From assembly GCA_050260055.1 (NCBI GenBank), contig JBLNBO010000033.1, forward strand, positions 1 through 64,000: 64,000 nucleotides of DNA, read 5' to 3'. Position numbers and translations under genes: made by a program. The DNA is from JBLMYQ01 sp050260055 (GTDB lineage: Bacteria > Bacillota > Clostridia > Acetivibrionales > UBA4821). Each line of letters opens with the position of its first letter. Within the stretch, counting starts at the first letter, position 1. Positions 16,960-26,207 of the stretch are shown here, piece by piece. Below the pieces are notes generated by a model that saw nothing but the letters and a program-made list of their open reading frames with translations, did not search any database and had not been told where the DNA came from.

Positions 16960-18393
16960 TTATTTACGGTTTTCAAATATATTCTTATCTCCTTCTTCAG
17001 GCACTTCAATAGGATAACAGTTATCAAAACAAGCTGTGCAAAAATCGCATCCCGCCTTTTTAACAGTCTGTACCAAACCCTCTTTACTAAGATAGCAAAG
17101 GCTGTCAGCACCTATAGAATCGCAAATGTCTTGCACTTCTTTTGTGGCTGCAATCAAGCATGATGAGCTTGAAATATCAATTCCAAAATGGCATGGATGC
17201 TTGTATGGTGGTGATGCTACCCTCATATGAATCTCCTTGGCACCTGCCTGCCTTAAAAGCTGAATAATCCATCTAATTGTAGTACCTCTTACAATTGAAT
17301 CCTCAACAAGCACTAATCGTTTTCCTTCAATAATTGTTTTCAAAGCATTGAGTTTAATCCTTACTCCTATTTCTCTTTGTGCTTGCTCAGGCTGAATAAA
17401 TGTTCTGCCTGTATATCTATTTTTTATTAATCCCTGGTCAAAAGGAATCCCAGATTCCTCGGAATAGCCCAATGCTGCAGATAGGCCTGAATCCGGAACA
17501 CCAATAACAAGGTCAGCTTCAACAGGATTTTCTTTTGCAAGCATTCTTCCAGCAGCTTTTCTTGCATCATAAACATTTATTCCATTCATTATACTATCCG
17601 GTCTTGCAAAATATATGTATTCAAAAATACACATACTGGTTTTTTCTGCTGGTTTAGTTTTTATCGATGTCATGCCACTTTTATCAACTACAATTATTTC
17701 GCCGGGCTCAAAATCTTTTATGAATTCCGCCCCGACTGCATCAAGGGCACATGTTTCTGAAGCCATTATATATGAGTCCCCCAATTTTCCTAGTGATAAT
17801 GGCCTGAACCCATTCGGATCTCTCATTCCGATAAGTTTGTTTCCAGTCATTACTATTACTGCATACGATCCCTTTAATCTTGCAGAAATTTCTTCAAGTG
17901 AACTTTCTGTGGGTTTATCTTTAATGCATTCTCTGGCAAGAAGGTTAGCAATTACTTCCGAGTCTATTGATGTTTGGAAAAGTGCTCCTTTACTTTCAAG
18001 CTCAAGCCTTAATTCCGCCGCATTAACAAGATTACCGTTATGGGCAATTGCAAGCTTGCCTCTTACATATCGCGCAACCATTGGCTGTGCATTCTCTCTA
18101 AGACTTGAACCTGTTGTTGAATACCTTACATGTCCAATTGCAATATCACCTTTTAATTCTTTTAAAATATCTGGTTTGAACACTTCATTTACAAGGCCCA
18201 TATCTTTATGATAAAAAATCTCATTATCGCTGCTAACTGCTATGCCTGCACTTTCCTGTCCCCTATGCTGAAGAGCATATAGTCCATAATAAGTAAGGCT
18301 GGCTGCATCATAATTATTTACATTAAATATTCCAAATACTCCGCATTCGTCATGCGGCTTTCCCTCAAGTACCCCTAATTCGTAATTCAACAT
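16960..18393 (-). CDS. purF: Amidophosphoribosyltransferase PurF
   Basis: PurF makes phosphoribosylamine from PRPP and glutamine, the first committed step of purine synthesis. The 477-aa protein has an N-terminal Ntn glutaminase whose catalytic Cys follows a short propeptide in DECGVFG (Cys near 18). The C-terminal phosphoribosyltransferase domain has the PRPP loop VLVEDSIVRGTT. Cysteines near the C-terminus (KAGCDFCTACFDNC) fit the Fe-S cluster of the Bacillus-type enzyme. GGAGGG precedes the ATG. It is third in the purL-purE-purF run. Confidence 0.96.
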   Translation of the reverse strand: MLNYELGVLEGKPHDECGVFGIFNVNNYDAASLTYYGLYALQHRGQESAGIAVSSDNEIFYHKDMGLVNEVFKPDILKELKGDIAIGHVRYSTTGSSLRENAQPMVARYVRGKLAIAHNGNLVNAAELRLELESKGALFQTSIDSEVIANLLARECIKDKPTESSLEEISARLKGSYAVIVMTGNKLIGMRDPNGFRPLSLGKLGDSYIMASETCALDAVGAEFIKDFEPGEIIVVDKSGMTSIKTKPAEKTSMCIFEYIYFARPDSIMNGINVYDARKAAGRMLAKENPVEADLVIGVPDSGLSAALGYSEESGIPFDQGLIKNRYTGRTFIQPEQAQREIGVRIKLNALKTIIEGKRLVLVEDSIVRGTTIRWIIQLLRQAGAKEIHMRVASPPYKHPCHFGIDISSSSCLIAATKEVQDICDSIGADSLCYLSKEGLVQTVKKAGCDFCTACFDNCYPIEVPEEGDKNIFENRK

Positions 18394-18531
18394 TTTGCCC
18401 TCCGTTGATATTTTTTCTATAAAAACTCCCTTTCTAGCTTTCCCTCACTATTGAGGGTAAGAAATTTGTTTTCACCTGAAGAAAAACAGCTCATTCCTCC
18501 CTTCGATTGTGAGAGGAGGTTAGGAAGGAAG
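18394..18531 (-). other. purE-purF spacer with small hairpins
   Basis: The 138-bp spacer holds a short perfect stem CCCTCA/TGAGGG (18442-18457) and a second imperfect GGAGG/CCTCC pairing (about 18495-18520). Neither has a clear T tail. They may be RNA-processing or stability elements within the operon. No gene is seen. Confidence 0.4.
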
Positions 18532-19032
18532 TTAAATATTGTTTTGTAGCTCTTCTTTAATTTTTAAGTCTTTTTTTTCTACCTCTTCTGCCATCTTAAC
18601 CTTATACTCTTTCATTTTGTCCCGTAATTTCTTATCAGCAGTACCAAGAATCTGGACAGCCAAAAGCGCTGCATTCTCAGCCCCATCAACAGCTACTGTC
18701 GCAACCGGTATGCCTTTTGGCATTTGAACTATTGAAAGAAGTGAATCCAATCCATCCAGCGTAGAAGACTTGATTGGAATTCCTATAACAGGCAGAACTG
18801 TAAACGCAGCCAATACTCCTGGCAAATGTGCCGCTTTCCCCGCTGCAGCAATTATAACACCGAAGCCATTCTTCTCCGCGTCCTTGGCATATTGCGCTGC
18901 CTTGTCAGGAGTCCTGTGTGCCGATATTACTGAAACCTCAGTCTCAACACCAAAATCTTTTAGAATTTTAATACAACTTTTCAACACAGGAAGGTCTGAA
19001 TCACTTCCCATTACTATTGCAACTTTTGCCAT
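18532..19032 (-). CDS. purE: N5-carboxyaminoimidazole ribonucleotide mutase PurE (class I)
   Basis: PurE moves the carboxyl group of N5-CAIR to give CAIR in purine synthesis. The 166-aa length is typical of class I. The phosphate-binding start VAIVMGSDSDLP, the SAHRTPD loop and the AAGKAAHLPGV segment are intact. AAGGAGG lies 5 nt before the ATG at 19032; an upstream in-frame start would run into a repeat element and lacks a binding site. The usual partner purK is not adjacent, nor is purC. Confidence 0.95.
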   Translation of the reverse strand: MAKVAIVMGSDSDLPVLKSCIKILKDFGVETEVSVISAHRTPDKAAQYAKDAEKNGFGVIIAAAGKAAHLPGVLAAFTVLPVIGIPIKSSTLDGLDSLLSIVQMPKGIPVATVAVDGAENAALLAVQILGTADKKLRDKMKEYKVKMAEEVEKKDLKIKEELQNNI

Positions 19033-19048
19033 GTTTTCCTCCTTTAAG

Positions 19049-19113
19049 AATTGTGATAAGCGTCGGATAACTGTGTCAGTTTTCGTCATTCGCTACTCAC
19101 GTTAGTCTTCTTC
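19049..19113 (-). repeat. Half copy of the dispersed hairpin element, inverted against copy B
   Basis: The plus strand here reads like the gene-proximal half of the element (GTGATAAGC, then ACTGTGTCAG, then CGTCATTC, then TACTCAC), as in copies C and D. It stops at copy B, which runs the other way. The pair gives the purL-purE spacer two opposed left arms that could pair with each other. Confidence 0.65.
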
Positions 19114-19235
19114 TAAAATCGTCAGATGCGAGTAGTGCTAGGCACAAAGCGCAGTGAGAAGCGGAGTTTATTTCTTATAAATGAGCATCGAAACAAGCTT
19201 TGTAACAACGCAATACGAAGCATATCACGATTTTA
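19114..19235 (+). repeat. Dispersed hairpin-forming element, copy B
   Basis: The 122-bp copy is bounded by TAAAATCGT (19114) and ACGATTTTA (ending 19235). An internal pairing of ACAAAGC with GCTTTGT is perfect. The end overlaps the purL stop codon, which forms the first three bases of the terminal repeat in gene orientation. Length and layout match copies A, C and D even though the stem sequences differ. Confidence 0.85.
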
Positions 19236-22200
19236 TTTAAAGTAGCTTACTCCTGCGGCAAATATCTTCTGATCCTTTTCTCCCGGAACATTCTTAATAA
19301 CATTGCTTCCAATCCTCTCAGAATGTGCCATCTTACCAAATACTCTTCCATCTGGGCTGGTTATACCTTCTATCGCTTCTAAAGAACTATTCGGATTGAA
19401 ATTGATATCATAGGTTGGATTACCTTTGAAATCAACATACTGGGTTGCTATCTGCCCATTTTTCGCCATTGCTTTAAGGTCAGCCATTGAAGCAACAAAT
19501 CTTCCTTCGCCATGGGAAATTGGAATAGTATGAATGTCCCCAACATTTAAATTGCTTAGCCAAGGAGAAGAATTTGATACAACCTTAGTCATCACCATCT
19601 TGGACATATGCCTTCCTATTGCATTAAACGTCAAGGTTGGCGAATCATCTTCCATATCTCTTATTTCTCCATATGGAACCAGCCCAAGTTTTATCAGTGC
19701 TTGAAAACCGTTGCAAATTCCAAGCATCAATCCATCTCTATTCTTGATAAGTTCCATAACAGCATCTTTGATTCTAGGATTTCTAAATACTGCAGCAATG
19801 AATTTTCCAGAACCATCAGGTTCATCTCCGGCACTGAATCCTCCAGGTATCATTATTATTTGAGAATTATTTATTTCCTTCACCATTTTATCAACAGAGT
19901 CTTTTATATCGTCAGAATTGAGATTCTTAATGACAAAAGTGCTAACAACACCGCCAGCTTTTTCAAATGCCCTCCCAGAGTCATACTCACAGTTTGTTCC
20001 CGGGAAAACAGGAATAAATATTCTAGGTTTTGCAGCAGAATCTCTAGGCTTAACATCATTTCGTCCCTCAAATTTATATTTTTCCGGAGTTTCTTCAACA
20101 ATATGCGTAGTGGTAGGAAAAATGGATTCTAATGGCTCCTGCCAGCATTTTAACGCTCTTTCTAAATCAATATTCACACCATTAACATGTATTATTCTCG
20201 CCTCTTGAACTTTTCCGATTACAGTATGGTGCATCTTCTCAAGGTCTTCTTCAGTACAAGTATTATTATCAATTTCAATTATCAACGAACCATATTCAGG
20301 TGCAAAAAGCTCTTTTAAGGTCATTTGATTTGAAAATTGGAATCCAAGCATATTGCCAAAACACATTTTACTTATAGCTTCAGCCATACCGCCAGTTTTT
20401 ATAGTATGAGCTGAAATAACCTTCTTTTGCTTAATTAGGTTGTGCACAGCAGTATAATTACTTTCCAACTCATCAAAATGAGGTATTTCATTTTCATCGC
20501 GGCCTAATGGAACAAGTACTACGGTATTTCCCGCCTTCTTGAATTCCGGAGAAATAACATTATTAACGTCTGCAACATTAACAGCAAAAGCTACTAGCGT
20601 CGGCGGAACATTAATATCCTTGAATGTTCCGGACATGCTGTCCTTCCCGCCAATTGAAGGTATTCCTAATTTAACCTGCGCATAGTATGCTCCCAAAAGT
20701 GCACTAAAAGGTTTTCCCCATTTTTCAGGTTCTTTCCCAAGCTTCTCAAAATATTCTTGAAATGTCATTCTTGCTTTCCTGATATCGCCTCCACTTGCAG
20801 CAATTTTAGCAAGCGCCTCAACTACTGAATAAACTGCTCCATGGAACTGGCTCCACTTACAGATTAGAGGATTATAGCCATAAGACATTATTGTTCCTGT
20901 TGTTGTTTCTCCGTCCAGAACCGGAATCTTTGCAGCCATCGCTTCAGCAGGAGTAAGCTGATATTTGCCCCCGAATGGCAGGAGAACAGTATTTGCTCCT
21001 ATTGTACTATCAAACCTTTCCACTAACCCTCTTTGGCTGCAAACATTCAGCCTTTCAAGATTAATGCACCATTCTGTTTCCAGGCTGTGCAAATCACCGC
21101 TGTGTTCATGTGGTATCAAATCAAATAAATCTTCTTTTTTATCAGGCATTTTCACAATAATTTTTGTACTTTGTTTTACACCGTTAGTATTAAGAAAATC
21201 TCTGCTTATATCTACGATTGTCTTGTTTCTCCAAATCATTTTGACACGTTTCTCTGAGGTAACCTCCGCAACCAAAGTTGCTTCCAGGTTTTCTTCTAAT
21301 GCTGACTTGATAAAAAATTCAGCATCTTCTTTTGCCAATAAAACAGCCATTCTTTCCTGAGATTCTGAAATAGCAAGCTCTGTTCCATCAAGCCCCTCAT
21401 ACTTTTTGGGAACAGTATCAAGGTTAATCTTAACACCATCAGCTAATTCCCCAATAGCAACAGAGACTCCTCCTGCACCAAAATCATTACACTTTTTAAT
21501 CACTTTGGTAACACTCGGGTTTCTGAATAATCTTTGAATCTTTCTTTCGGTAGGTGCATTCCCTTTTTGAACTTCTGCTCCGCAAGTCAGCAAAGATTCC
21601 TCATCATGTTCCTTTGAAGAGCCTGTTGCCCCACCACAGCCATCACGTCCTGTTCTTCCTCCCAATAGAATAATTACATCCCCTTGTTGCGGCATCCCTC
21701 TTTGAACATAAGCTTTCGGGGCAGCAGCTATTACTGCTCCAACCTCCATACGCTTAGCTATAAAATCATTATCATAAACCTCTGCAACATGGCCGGTCGC
21801 AAGGCCGATTTGATTTCCATAAGAGCTGTAACCCGCAGCTGCCTCTGTAGTAATCTTTCTCTGAGGCAGTTTCCCGGGTATAGTATCTTCAATCTTAACC
21901 CTTGGGTCACCACTTCCCGTTACACGCATAGCTTGATAAACATATGCTCTTCCTGACAGCGGGTCTCTAATGGCTCCGCCCAGGCAGGTTGAAGCTCCTC
22001 CAAACGGCTCTATCTCAGTTGGATGATTATGCGTTTCATTTTTAAACATAACCAACCATTCTTCATTTTTTCCATTAACATCAACATCAACTACTATACT
22101 GCATGCATTTTGTTCATCTGAAACCTCAAGGTCATTTAGCATCCCTTTTTTTCTTAAGAGTCTCATTCCTACGGTTGCCAAATCCATAAGGTTTATATCG

Positions 22201-23009
22201 CTTTCTTCTCTTTTTAGAAACGACCTTCCCTCTAAGTAGCTTGCCAAAGCTTCCTTAAAAAGCTTTTCATAAGAGCCTTTCTGGATTTCAACCCCTTCGA
22301 TTTTTGTAAGGAATGTTGTATGCCTGCAGTGGTCTGACCAGTAGGTATCCAGCATTTTTATCTCAGTAATTGTCGGTTCGCGTTTTTCTTCATCCCTAAA
22401 ATATTTTTGACAAAACTCAATATCTTCATGCGACATTGCCAATCCATAAGTTTTTAGAAACATTGAAAGTTCAGCTTTATCAAGATTATTAAACCCGTCA
22501 AGAACCTTAACGTCTTCTGGTACAATCTTTTCAGTTTCGAGAGCATTCGGTTTGTCTAAAGCCGCTTCCCTAGACTCAACAGGATTAATAATATAATCCT
22601 TGATTTTGGATATTTCTTCTACCGGTACATCTCCCTTTAATACTATAATCTTTGCAACCTTAACTAATGGCCTGTCCTCTTGGGTAATTATCTGAATACA
22701 CTGAGAAGCAGAATCAGCCCGCTGGTCATATTGTCCTGGCAGATATTCCACAGCAAAAATCTTTTCATCCTCATCAATATCAAATTCTTCACAATATACT
22801 ACGTCCACAGGCGGTTCAGAAAATATTGTTTTCAGCGCAATTTGATATACTTCGTCAGATATTCCAGATACATCATATCTGTTTAAGATTCTTACAGCTT
22901 TAAGCCCTTTAATATTTAAATTTCCCTTTAAATCAAGAAAAAGCCCTTTGGCTTCGACATCAAAGCCTTCCTTTTTCTCAACAAAAACCCTTCTTACATT
23001 TTGATTCAT
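19233..23009 (-). CDS. purL: Phosphoribosylformylglycinamidine synthase, single-chain PurL
   Basis: This 1258-aa enzyme converts FGAR, glutamine and ATP to FGAM. It is the large fused form, carrying PurS-like, PurL and PurQ functions in one chain. Around residues 185-240 is the linker with YWSDHCRHTTF; the ATP/Mg-binding AIRS-like core follows; and about residues 1000-1258 form the glutaminase with FPGTNCEYD, PGGFSAGDE and the catalytic Cys in GICNGFQ. AAGAGGT precedes the ATG. It heads the purL-purE-purF run and has a recognisable promoter (23069-23097). Confidence 0.96.
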   Translation of the reverse strand: MNQNVRRVFVEKKEGFDVEAKGLFLDLKGNLNIKGLKAVRILNRYDVSGISDEVYQIALKTIFSEPPVDVVYCEEFDIDEDEKIFAVEYLPGQYDQRADSASQCIQIITQEDRPLVKVAKIIVLKGDVPVEEISKIKDYIINPVESREAALDKPNALETEKIVPEDVKVLDGFNNLDKAELSMFLKTYGLAMSHEDIEFCQKYFRDEEKREPTITEIKMLDTYWSDHCRHTTFLTKIEGVEIQKGSYEKLFKEALASYLEGRSFLKREESDINLMDLATVGMRLLRKKGMLNDLEVSDEQNACSIVVDVDVNGKNEEWLVMFKNETHNHPTEIEPFGGASTCLGGAIRDPLSGRAYVYQAMRVTGSGDPRVKIEDTIPGKLPQRKITTEAAAGYSSYGNQIGLATGHVAEVYDNDFIAKRMEVGAVIAAAPKAYVQRGMPQQGDVIILLGGRTGRDGCGGATGSSKEHDEESLLTCGAEVQKGNAPTERKIQRLFRNPSVTKVIKKCNDFGAGGVSVAIGELADGVKINLDTVPKKYEGLDGTELAISESQERMAVLLAKEDAEFFIKSALEENLEATLVAEVTSEKRVKMIWRNKTIVDISRDFLNTNGVKQSTKIIVKMPDKKEDLFDLIPHEHSGDLHSLETEWCINLERLNVCSQRGLVERFDSTIGANTVLLPFGGKYQLTPAEAMAAKIPVLDGETTTGTIMSYGYNPLICKWSQFHGAVYSVVEALAKIAASGGDIRKARMTFQEYFEKLGKEPEKWGKPFSALLGAYYAQVKLGIPSIGGKDSMSGTFKDINVPPTLVAFAVNVADVNNVISPEFKKAGNTVVLVPLGRDENEIPHFDELESNYTAVHNLIKQKKVISAHTIKTGGMAEAISKMCFGNMLGFQFSNQMTLKELFAPEYGSLIIEIDNNTCTEEDLEKMHHTVIGKVQEARIIHVNGVNIDLERALKCWQEPLESIFPTTTHIVEETPEKYKFEGRNDVKPRDSAAKPRIFIPVFPGTNCEYDSGRAFEKAGGVVSTFVIKNLNSDDIKDSVDKMVKEINNSQIIMIPGGFSAGDEPDGSGKFIAAVFRNPRIKDAVMELIKNRDGLMLGICNGFQALIKLGLVPYGEIRDMEDDSPTLTFNAIGRHMSKMVMTKVVSNSSPWLSNLNVGDIHTIPISHGEGRFVASMADLKAMAKNGQIATQYVDFKGNPTYDINFNPNSSLEAIEGITSPDGRVFGKMAHSERIGSNVIKNVPGEKDQKIFAAGVSYFK

Positions 23010-23068
23010 ATGTTTTACCTCTTGTTAATGAGATTTGACAAAAAAGCGTACTGATTATTATATACAAG

Positions 23069-23097
23069 ATAGTACTAAAACATAGTCTCCTTGTCAA
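23069..23097 (-). promoter_or_regulatory. Promoter of the purL-purE-purF run
   Basis: On the minus strand TTGACA (23092-23097) is followed after 17 bp by TACTAT (23069-23074), 59 bp upstream of the purL start. No guanine-riboswitch-like core is visible in the leader. A PurR-type operator cannot be excluded. Confidence 0.65.
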
Positions 23098-23279
23098 TTA
23101 AATGCACCTGGAGAATTAAAAGATTTACTCTTAGTAAAATATGGCGTATAATAATAATATATTTTGTCGAACGAAACACACCTTATTTGCAGCAATATTT
23201 TTGAAATGCATGATGTTGGTCTGTAATCGGAAATTTATTCCGGTTAAGAAAAAAGGAAATGAAAGGATGTTGTACACTA

Positions 23280-23600
23280 ATGAAAAGAAAAGGAAATCTT
23301 ATCGCAGCTCTATCATCAACCAAAGAATATTCTTGCTTTGTGCAAGAGCTTCAAGAAGCACAAAACAACGAGCAGCTTTTAAAAGTTGCAAAACGCATCA
23401 TCACGGAAGCACAAGCAAAAGCATCCGAATTCGGTTTACATGTACGCGGTGAAAATATCGTAGTGTTATCACAAACCACTGCACTTTTCCCGGAATTACA
23501 GGAAAAGAAAAATGACCGCGGCAAAATGCAGATAGAGACAGTCTCAAAGATTTCCCCGCCCTTCCGTCCCATCGAACTCATGAAACAAATTGGGATGTAA
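23280..23600 (+). CDS. Small protein of unknown function
   Basis: The 106-aa product is soluble, mostly helical in its first half (ELQEAQNNEQLLKVAKR) and has a compact C-terminal part. I do not recognise it. The ATG at 23280 is favoured because GAAAGGATG lies about 10 nt upstream; an earlier in-frame ATG at 23259 would overlap that site. A classic terminator follows 4 bp after the stop. A TAGTAAAATA motif 148 bp upstream is shared with two other unrecognised genes. Confidence 0.65.
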   Translation: MKRKGNLIAALSSTKEYSCFVQELQEAQNNEQLLKVAKRIITEAQAKASEFGLHVRGENIVVLSQTTALFPELQEKKNDRGKMQIETVSKISPPFRPIELMKQIGM

Positions 23601-23603
23601 ATC

Positions 23604-23641
23604 AAAAAGGCACTTTGCGAATTAAGCAAAGTGCCTTTTTT
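23604..23641 (+). terminator. Intrinsic terminator
   Basis: AAAAAGGCACTTTGC pairs perfectly with GCAAAGTGCCTTTTT around GAATTAA and ends in six T. It lies directly after the small gene at 23280. Confidence 0.95.
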
Positions 23642-23731
23642 GGTAAAATTTTCTCGCTAATAATAAATTTCCTACACAGAATGTCAAAATATCTGATATA
23701 ATATTTATATGAATATTTTGGGGAGGTAGTT

Positions 23732-25195
23732 ATGAAAATCACCAAAAAAGAATATACTGCAAAATTTAATACTGCACAAAAGATGCAAAACAACGGTGAA
23801 TACGACAAAGCATTAGATATATTTAAGCAACTCGCACTTGCAGGTGATTCTTCAGAGATTCAACAAATTATCGGACAGATTTATCTACTCCTTGGCAGGA
23901 TTGATGAAGCCCTAAAAAGCTTCAGGAACCAAGCTAGATTAAATCCTGATAGCAAAGAAGCCTACTTCTACATTGGAAATTGTTATTTCATGCTAAAAAA
24001 ATATAATGAAGCAATTAAAGCATTCGAAAAGTCCATTGAGATTGATTCAAATAATCCTTATGCTTTCGATAATATGGCAAATGCCTGGGAAGAGTTAAAA
24101 ATGTTCAACAATTCACTTGATGCCAGAAAGAAAGCTTCAGAACTAAAACCAGATGATGCTTATATAAAATGCAATATGGCAAATACCCTATCAAAGCTTG
24201 AACTATATGATGAAGCTTTGCAGGTTTATAAAGAATCTGCCGCTCTAAACCCAGAATTTCCTGAAGTATATTACTACATGGGAAACTGCCTTTGCTCAAC
24301 TGAAAACTATAAACAAGCAATACAATCATATTCTATGGCAATCGACCTTGACCCATTCTTTGTTGATGCACTCAATAATTTAGGCAATGCTTATTTCGAT
24401 ATTGGCAATCAGGAGCAGGCTTTAGTTTATTATTCAAGAGCAAAAGAAATTGATGCACAGAATGCAGAAGTTTTAAACAATCTTGGCGACTTATACAGCG
24501 TTCTTGGCGATAAAGATAATGCTCTGGATTGTTATAATAATATACTTGAAAATTACAGCGACGAACTTGTTGAAAACTTAATCAAAGGGAAAAAAGAACG
24601 CTGTCCGGTTCATCCTGCAAATTATGTAATCAGCAGACAAAAGCATTACAGGAAATTCATCGGGGAATTTTCAAGGGTTCTACATACAATTGCAGAAGAC
24701 AAGAAACCATTCATAGATATATATGAAATTCCTCCTCAAAAGGGAAGATATTTCTGGACATATATCACTGGTGGAATGAGTGATATAAGCCAGAATACAA
24801 ATGTTGATTCAGGTGCTAAATCTACTACTCATACTGAATTAATAATCTATACAAATGAAAAATCGGTATGGGCAAGAAAAGTTTTATATAACCTCGCATA
24901 TTTTCCATTCTTGAATAATACTTACTTACACTATTCAAGCACAGCTGAGTTTGACTTCTCATTTATTGAAGGTTCTGAAATGAAAAATGCCATTATTTTA
25001 GATACACAGGTTGAAGAAAAAGGCTTCTTGAATTTTGAACTTGATGGTAAAAATGTTAATTTCTTAAGAGTTCAACCAATATCGGATAGTGAATTAAGAT
25101 TTAAGAACGATAAGGGACTTAGTGCCTTTTTAAATCTTCTTTCAGAAAAACAGGTGGATTTTGTAGCAAATATAATGCGCAAGCCTGTAATTTAA
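23732..25195 (+). CDS. TPR-repeat protein with C-terminal SUFU-like domain
   Basis: The 487-aa protein starts with about seven tetratricopeptide repeats (residues 10-275), with the usual A-x-x-x-F/Y-G/A-x-x-P spacing. A C-terminal domain (about 295-487) resembles Suppressor-of-fused: WTYITGGMSD, TELIIYTNEKS and FLRVQPISDSEL. Bacterial SUFU domains are often found as toxin-immunity proteins; other roles are possible. There is no toxin gene next door. GGGGAGG lies 5 nt before the ATG, and a TATAAT is present at 23697. Repeat copy C begins 3 bp after the stop. Confidence 0.7.
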   Translation: MKITKKEYTAKFNTAQKMQNNGEYDKALDIFKQLALAGDSSEIQQIIGQIYLLLGRIDEALKSFRNQARLNPDSKEAYFYIGNCYFMLKKYNEAIKAFEKSIEIDSNNPYAFDNMANAWEELKMFNNSLDARKKASELKPDDAYIKCNMANTLSKLELYDEALQVYKESAALNPEFPEVYYYMGNCLCSTENYKQAIQSYSMAIDLDPFFVDALNNLGNAYFDIGNQEQALVYYSRAKEIDAQNAEVLNNLGDLYSVLGDKDNALDCYNNILENYSDELVENLIKGKKERCPVHPANYVISRQKHYRKFIGEFSRVLHTIAEDKKPFIDIYEIPPQKGRYFWTYITGGMSDISQNTNVDSGAKSTTHTELIIYTNEKSVWARKVLYNLAYFPFLNNTYLHYSSTAEFDFSFIEGSEMKNAIILDTQVEEKGFLNFELDGKNVNFLRVQPISDSELRFKNDKGLSAFLNLLSEKQVDFVANIMRKPVI

Positions 25196-25198
25196 ACA

Positions 25199-25319
25199 TA
25201 AAAACATTGCAACCATCGGACTACTGTGTCAGATTTCGTCATTCAGTACTTACATATAGGAAATATGCTCCGTGGTTCACTTCTCATCTTCCTTGTATTC
25301 CTCGTTTCTGACGTTTTTA
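25199..25319 (-). repeat. Dispersed hairpin-forming element, copy C
   Basis: The 121-bp copy runs from TAAAAACAT to ACGTTTTTA. It has the opposite strand orientation to A, B and D but, like them, follows its gene's stop codon in the same sense. It shares ATATGCTCCG and ACTGTGTCAG with the other copies. It is the most divergent one, with a weaker inner stem. Confidence 0.8.
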
Positions 25320-25335
25320 CTAAAATATTTAATAG

Positions 25336-25374
25336 AAAAAAGAGCTTAAGATTTAAACTTTAAGCTCTTTTTTT
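25336..25374 (+). terminator. Intrinsic terminator after the TPR-SUFU gene
   Basis: AAAAAGAGCTTAA pairs with TTAAGCTCTTTTT, and the T run continues to 25374. It lies downstream of repeat copy C, so the element should be part of the mRNA 3' end. Confidence 0.9.
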
Positions 25375-25546
25375 ATCACTAACTCAATTATCCTTGACCG
25401 TAAAATCTGCAAATGATAAAATTCATTTATTGTTATTTACTATTATCATCAGGCTTTTCGAAAGCCAAAGACGTATAAATCTCCTTATGAAGATTCAGAA
25501 GGGAGGATTGCAAAAAGTAATGGATTCGTAAAAAGGAGGTATAAGC

Positions 25547-25864
25547 ATGAAAAAGGAAACTCCTGGTGAAAACATTAAATACTATTATGAAGAAGTCGAC
25601 CTCCTTACTTTCGACGGAGAAAATGGAGAAGAAGAGAATTTCGTAATAGTAGCTGACCTGAAAATTGAAGATAAATCATATGTGGTACTGTGTCCATTGG
25701 AACTCTATGAACCAGAGTCCGGCATAATAAGAACAATTATTATGGGAACCGAAAAGAACGAAAATGGAGAAAATCTGTATTTTGATATCGAGGATCCGGA
25801 AGAGTGGCAAATGGTTGCAACTTCCGCAGAGCTACTATATACCACCCCTAACATGTTAAATTGA
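25547..25864 (+). CDS. DUF1292 family protein
   Basis: This 105-aa acidic protein fits DUF1292: an opening LLTFDGENGEEENFVIVADL strand pair, YVVLCPLE in the middle and a C-terminal acidic helix. The family has no known function and is common in Firmicutes. AAGGAGG lies 7 nt before the ATG. A second DUF1292 gene follows after 28 bp, and both share one terminator. Confidence 0.75.
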   Translation: MKKETPGENIKYYYEEVDLLTFDGENGEEENFVIVADLKIEDKSYVVLCPLELYEPESGIIRTIIMGTEKNENGENLYFDIEDPEEWQMVATSAELLYTTPNMLN

Positions 25865-25892
25865 TAAATTCAAAAAGCTTGGAGGGTTGAGT

Positions 25893-26201
25893 ATGGCAGA
25901 CGTATATAGCATTACAAAGCTAACTTTCACTACCTTCGATTTCCCAGAAGAAGAACCTTTGATTCTGGTTGATCAGGATGGCGAGGAATACGAATTTCTT
26001 GAAATTGCAAAGCTTGAATTTGATGGGAAGATATACAAGGTGTTAACCACCTGGGATGAATACTTTTCAGATGGTGAAGAACTTGTAATAGCTATTCTAC
26101 TAGTTGAACATGATGAGGATGGAGAAGAAATCCTGGTAGAAATCGGAGATGGCGACGAATGGAATGAAGTAGCAGATATCTTAGAAAAGCTGGAATATTA
26201 A
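25893..26201 (+). CDS. DUF1292 family protein, second copy
   Basis: The 102-aa acidic protein has the same layout as its neighbour: LVDQDGEEYEFLEIAKLEF, YKVLTTW and an acidic C-terminal helix. Sequence identity between the two is low, so the duplication is old or the genes were paired by selection. The ATG at 25893 is 6 nt after GGAGGG. A TTG two codons earlier also gives an open frame but abuts that site. Confidence 0.75.
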   Translation: MADVYSITKLTFTTFDFPEEEPLILVDQDGEEYEFLEIAKLEFDGKIYKVLTTWDEYFSDGEELVIAILLVEHDEDGEEILVEIGDGDEWNEVADILEKLEY

Positions 26202-26207
26202 ATTAAA

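Noticed and set aside
23010..23140. Search for a purine riboswitch upstream of purL, and lysine or SAM riboswitches upstream of lysC and hom
   Set aside because: None of the conserved cores could be recognised. Only ordinary promoter boxes and small hairpins are present.
23141..23452. Plus-strand frame of 103 codons overlapping the gene at 23280
   Set aside because: It starts in promoter-like AT-rich sequence without a ribosome site and overlaps a better-supported frame that ends just before a terminator.
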